Shown here piece after piece: positions 63,701 through 64,000 of a stretch of DNA of 64,000 nucleotides (the first letter of the stretch is position 1; every line of letters starts with the position of its first letter). A program made the position numbers and the translations under genes. Location: NCBI RefSeq assembly GCF_016862455.1, contig NZ_BOMZ01000094.1, forward strand, positions 34,765 to 98,764, written 5' to 3'. Under the pieces are notes generated by a model that was given only the letters and a program-made list of their open reading frames with translations, made no database searches and was not told the DNA's origin. Origin of the DNA: Actinoplanes utahensis. GTDB taxonomy: Bacteria; Actinomycetota; Actinomycetes; Mycobacteriales; Micromonosporaceae.

Positions 63701-64000
63701 GCCGCCCGGTCAGCCGTACCGTCACCGTCACCGTCCACCCCGACGGTGAGCAGCCTTCCTGGGCCGCCCTCGACTCCGCTCACCGGCTGGCCGGGCCGTT
63801 CAACGGCACTCCGGCTCCGACCGGCACCGCGATTCCCGGCCCCACCCACCGGGCCGCGGAAGCCCTTCCGCCCGCCGAGGCCGGATTCGTGGCCGCCGCC
63901 TCCACCGAGGCCGGATTCAGGGCCGCCGCCTCCACCGAGGCCGGGGCTGAAGCCGACGCCGCTGCCGGGGCCGGGGCTGAAGCCGACGGCGCCGCCGGGG
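60775..64000 (+). CDS. cydD: CydD-type ABC exporter (thiol reductant), expanded; continues past the window
   Basis: An ABC transporter needed for cytochrome bd assembly (thiol/glutathione-type reductant export). Its frame opens at the ATG overlapping the cydB stop and is still open at 64000. Residues 1-213 are a Ser/Thr/Ala- and then Glu/Gln/Pro-rich extension. The CydD core begins GPIDPRLLRHA, with the six-helix membrane domain at about 225-540. An unusual ~200-residue linker follows, then the ATPase domain (about 755-960): Walker A G-V-S-G-A-G-K-T-T, signature GISAGQRQR, Walker B LLLDEPTAHLD, H-loop V-A-H-R-P. CydD is normally ~550 residues with no such insertions. Because the frame continues, a CydD-CydC fusion is possible. 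A later start (GTG 61417) cannot be excluded. Confidence 0.85.
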   Translation, partial: MTPTNPSLGTPTSITSPAGTATTGTTPAATSSAETTSSRPASSTTATSSALSTEAANIGGAPDTSTAATSSTSSTSAAASASVTARAGFSARSSVSPSRLQPTNPAPTRLSAPHTPRNGRDLGRFTPGSGGESPKIAEAGDEPQPSDDVKRTPQAKPTVMPQAERAGTRRAEQAVMPQAEQTGTPRAEQAVMPGPEQTGTPRSEQAATPRAARVVKGPIDPRLLRHARASRTGIALLTLIGIGQAAATVAIALALTWIVAGSGLLPGAVPGDLAAGFVPGGGTGAPPAGIVLLAGAFAVRGLLAWAEQVVAQRTAARVTDELRRSLLDRIVRRGPAWVAAFGAGRLSNILGTGLEALRPWFSGYLPALILGVLLPPIVVVIMAVVDPASATIALFTLPLIPLLGALIGWATKARAEQRWAADARLAGHFLDVVRGLATLRMYGRAERQIDVIADLTDRHRTATLRVLRVAFLSSTALDLVGTLSVGLIAVQAGLRVAAGTMDLGPALLVILLAPEAYRPLREMAARYHASTDAGAVITDVDTILTDGPVASSDPIAANRPSAAVHLAATGDRTAAGDSSASDEPAVTAYLPFTDYPAPMGGGATDRDCLPAGGQAGHRVTSGWLSRLFRSRRDSRDDQPESPGRLSPPAQPARGTTESRPGRSTVARAVPMGHAMQDSAAAQTVPLSHATQDSAAAQTVPISHATQDDEWGRDSFGPEAKGVDAECAPNGGGMNGLEIARRRRALRQVFGTDGRWGVRVVGLRASYPGASGDAVRLDELGVRAGELVALRGVSGAGKTTALRVLAGLHPAEAGAIAVGSTFHLPQRSSLPHARTVAEAFPPGTGRDDVRTALRLAGLATEVSPETPLGEHVTGISAGQRQRLALAVLLHRAGRALTGCRDRATAPVVTLLLDEPTAHLDLATELSIIDRLREFAALGCAILVVAHRPALLAAADRVVDLYPPTGGILQFGSSTADGRPVSRTVTVTVHPDGEQPSWAALDSAHRLAGPFNGTPAPTGTAIPGPTHRAAEALPPAEAGFVAAASTEAGFRAAASTEAGAEADAAAGAGAEADGAAG
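61135..61182. repeat. 48-bp perfect palindrome inside cydD
   Basis: A perfect inverted repeat of two 24-base halves centred on GGATCC, with outer arms GATCTTGGGCGATTCACC. It is exactly 16 codons long and keeps the frame. It falls in the low-complexity N-terminal extension. The core GGGCGATTC also recurs as a separated 10-bp inverted pair at 62444-62453 and 62499-62508. Confidence 0.9.
61249..61416 (+). repeat. 48-bp tandem repeat (3.5 units) in cydD
   Basis: Three units (61249-61296, 61297-61344, 61345-61392) and a partial fourth encode 16-residue repeats of the form V-M-P-Q-A-E-Q-T-G-T-P-R-A-E-Q-A, in frame. They extend the disordered N-terminal region. Confidence 0.9.
62779..62895 (+). repeat. 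45-bp tandem repeat (2.6 units) in the cydD linker
   Basis: Units at 62779-62823 and 62824-62868 and a partial third encode 15-residue repeats like V-P-L-S-H-A-T-Q-D-S-A-A-A-Q-T. They lie in the linker between the membrane and ATPase domains. Confidence 0.9.

Overview
The window is very GC-rich, with dense genes, frequent GTG/TTG starts and 4-bp stop/start overlaps. It carries actinobacterial hallmarks: a DivIVA/Wag31-type protein, an NlpC/P60 hydrolase behind a ydaO-type (c-di-AMP) leader, a cydAB-cydD locus, an MbtH protein and giant NRPS genes. This points to a filamentous actinobacterium, plausibly Micromonosporaceae (Actinoplanes-like). The family assignment is inference from general appearance.

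Layout. (1) 1-10.7 kb is a patchy accessory region. It holds a small membrane protein, a secreted alginate-lyase-family protein, an ABM-domain protein, an LLM oxidoreductase, a GAF-GAF-GGDEF diguanylate cyclase and an MFS transporter, mixed with gene debris: an FtsX-permease tail, an ATP-dependent DNA ligase fragment, an AraC-type fragment, an inositol-monophosphatase 3' end and a frameshifted STAS gene. (2) 10.8-44.0 kb, all on the minus strand, is one apparent operon in transcription order: PBP-type (SurE-like) thioesterase, NRPS I (3 modules), NRPS II (5 modules, last domain an epimerase, no TE), MFS exporter, mbtH, strong hairpin terminator. (3) 44-51.2 kb has a PAQR/hemolysin III protein, a PilZ protein, a Fic-protein remnant, a Pr6Pr membrane protein, an OmpR-type two-component system and a Tat-exported lipoprotein of the intradiol dioxygenase family. 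(4) 51.2-58.3 kb has a LolA-fold secreted protein, an AUR1/PAP2-type phosphatase, a TPR-AAA+ ATPase, a DivIVA protein, the riboswitch-controlled NlpC/P60 protein and a BlaI/M56 pair. (5) 58.3-64 kb is cydA-cydB-cydD; cydD runs off the window and has unusual low-complexity expansions.

How the NRPS system should work. Eight modules (1 A-PCP; 2 C-A-PCP-E; 3 C-A-PCP; 4 C-A-PCP-E; 5 C-A-PCP; 6 C-A-PCP-E; 7 C-A-PCP; 8 C-A-PCP-E) predict an octapeptide of strictly alternating configuration, L-D-L-D-L-D-L-D. Hand-read specificity codes suggest aromatic/hydrophobic residues at 1, 2 and 8, Ser at 3 and 7, and a basic-residue-like code at 4, 5 and 6. The missing TE and the C-terminal D residue fit head-to-tail release by the stand-alone PBP-type cyclase at the start of the operon. 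The predicted product is a cationic, amphipathic cyclic D,L-octapeptide. I do not recognise it as a known compound, but no search was possible.

I saw no rRNA, tRNA, CRISPR array, insertion sequence or phage gene.
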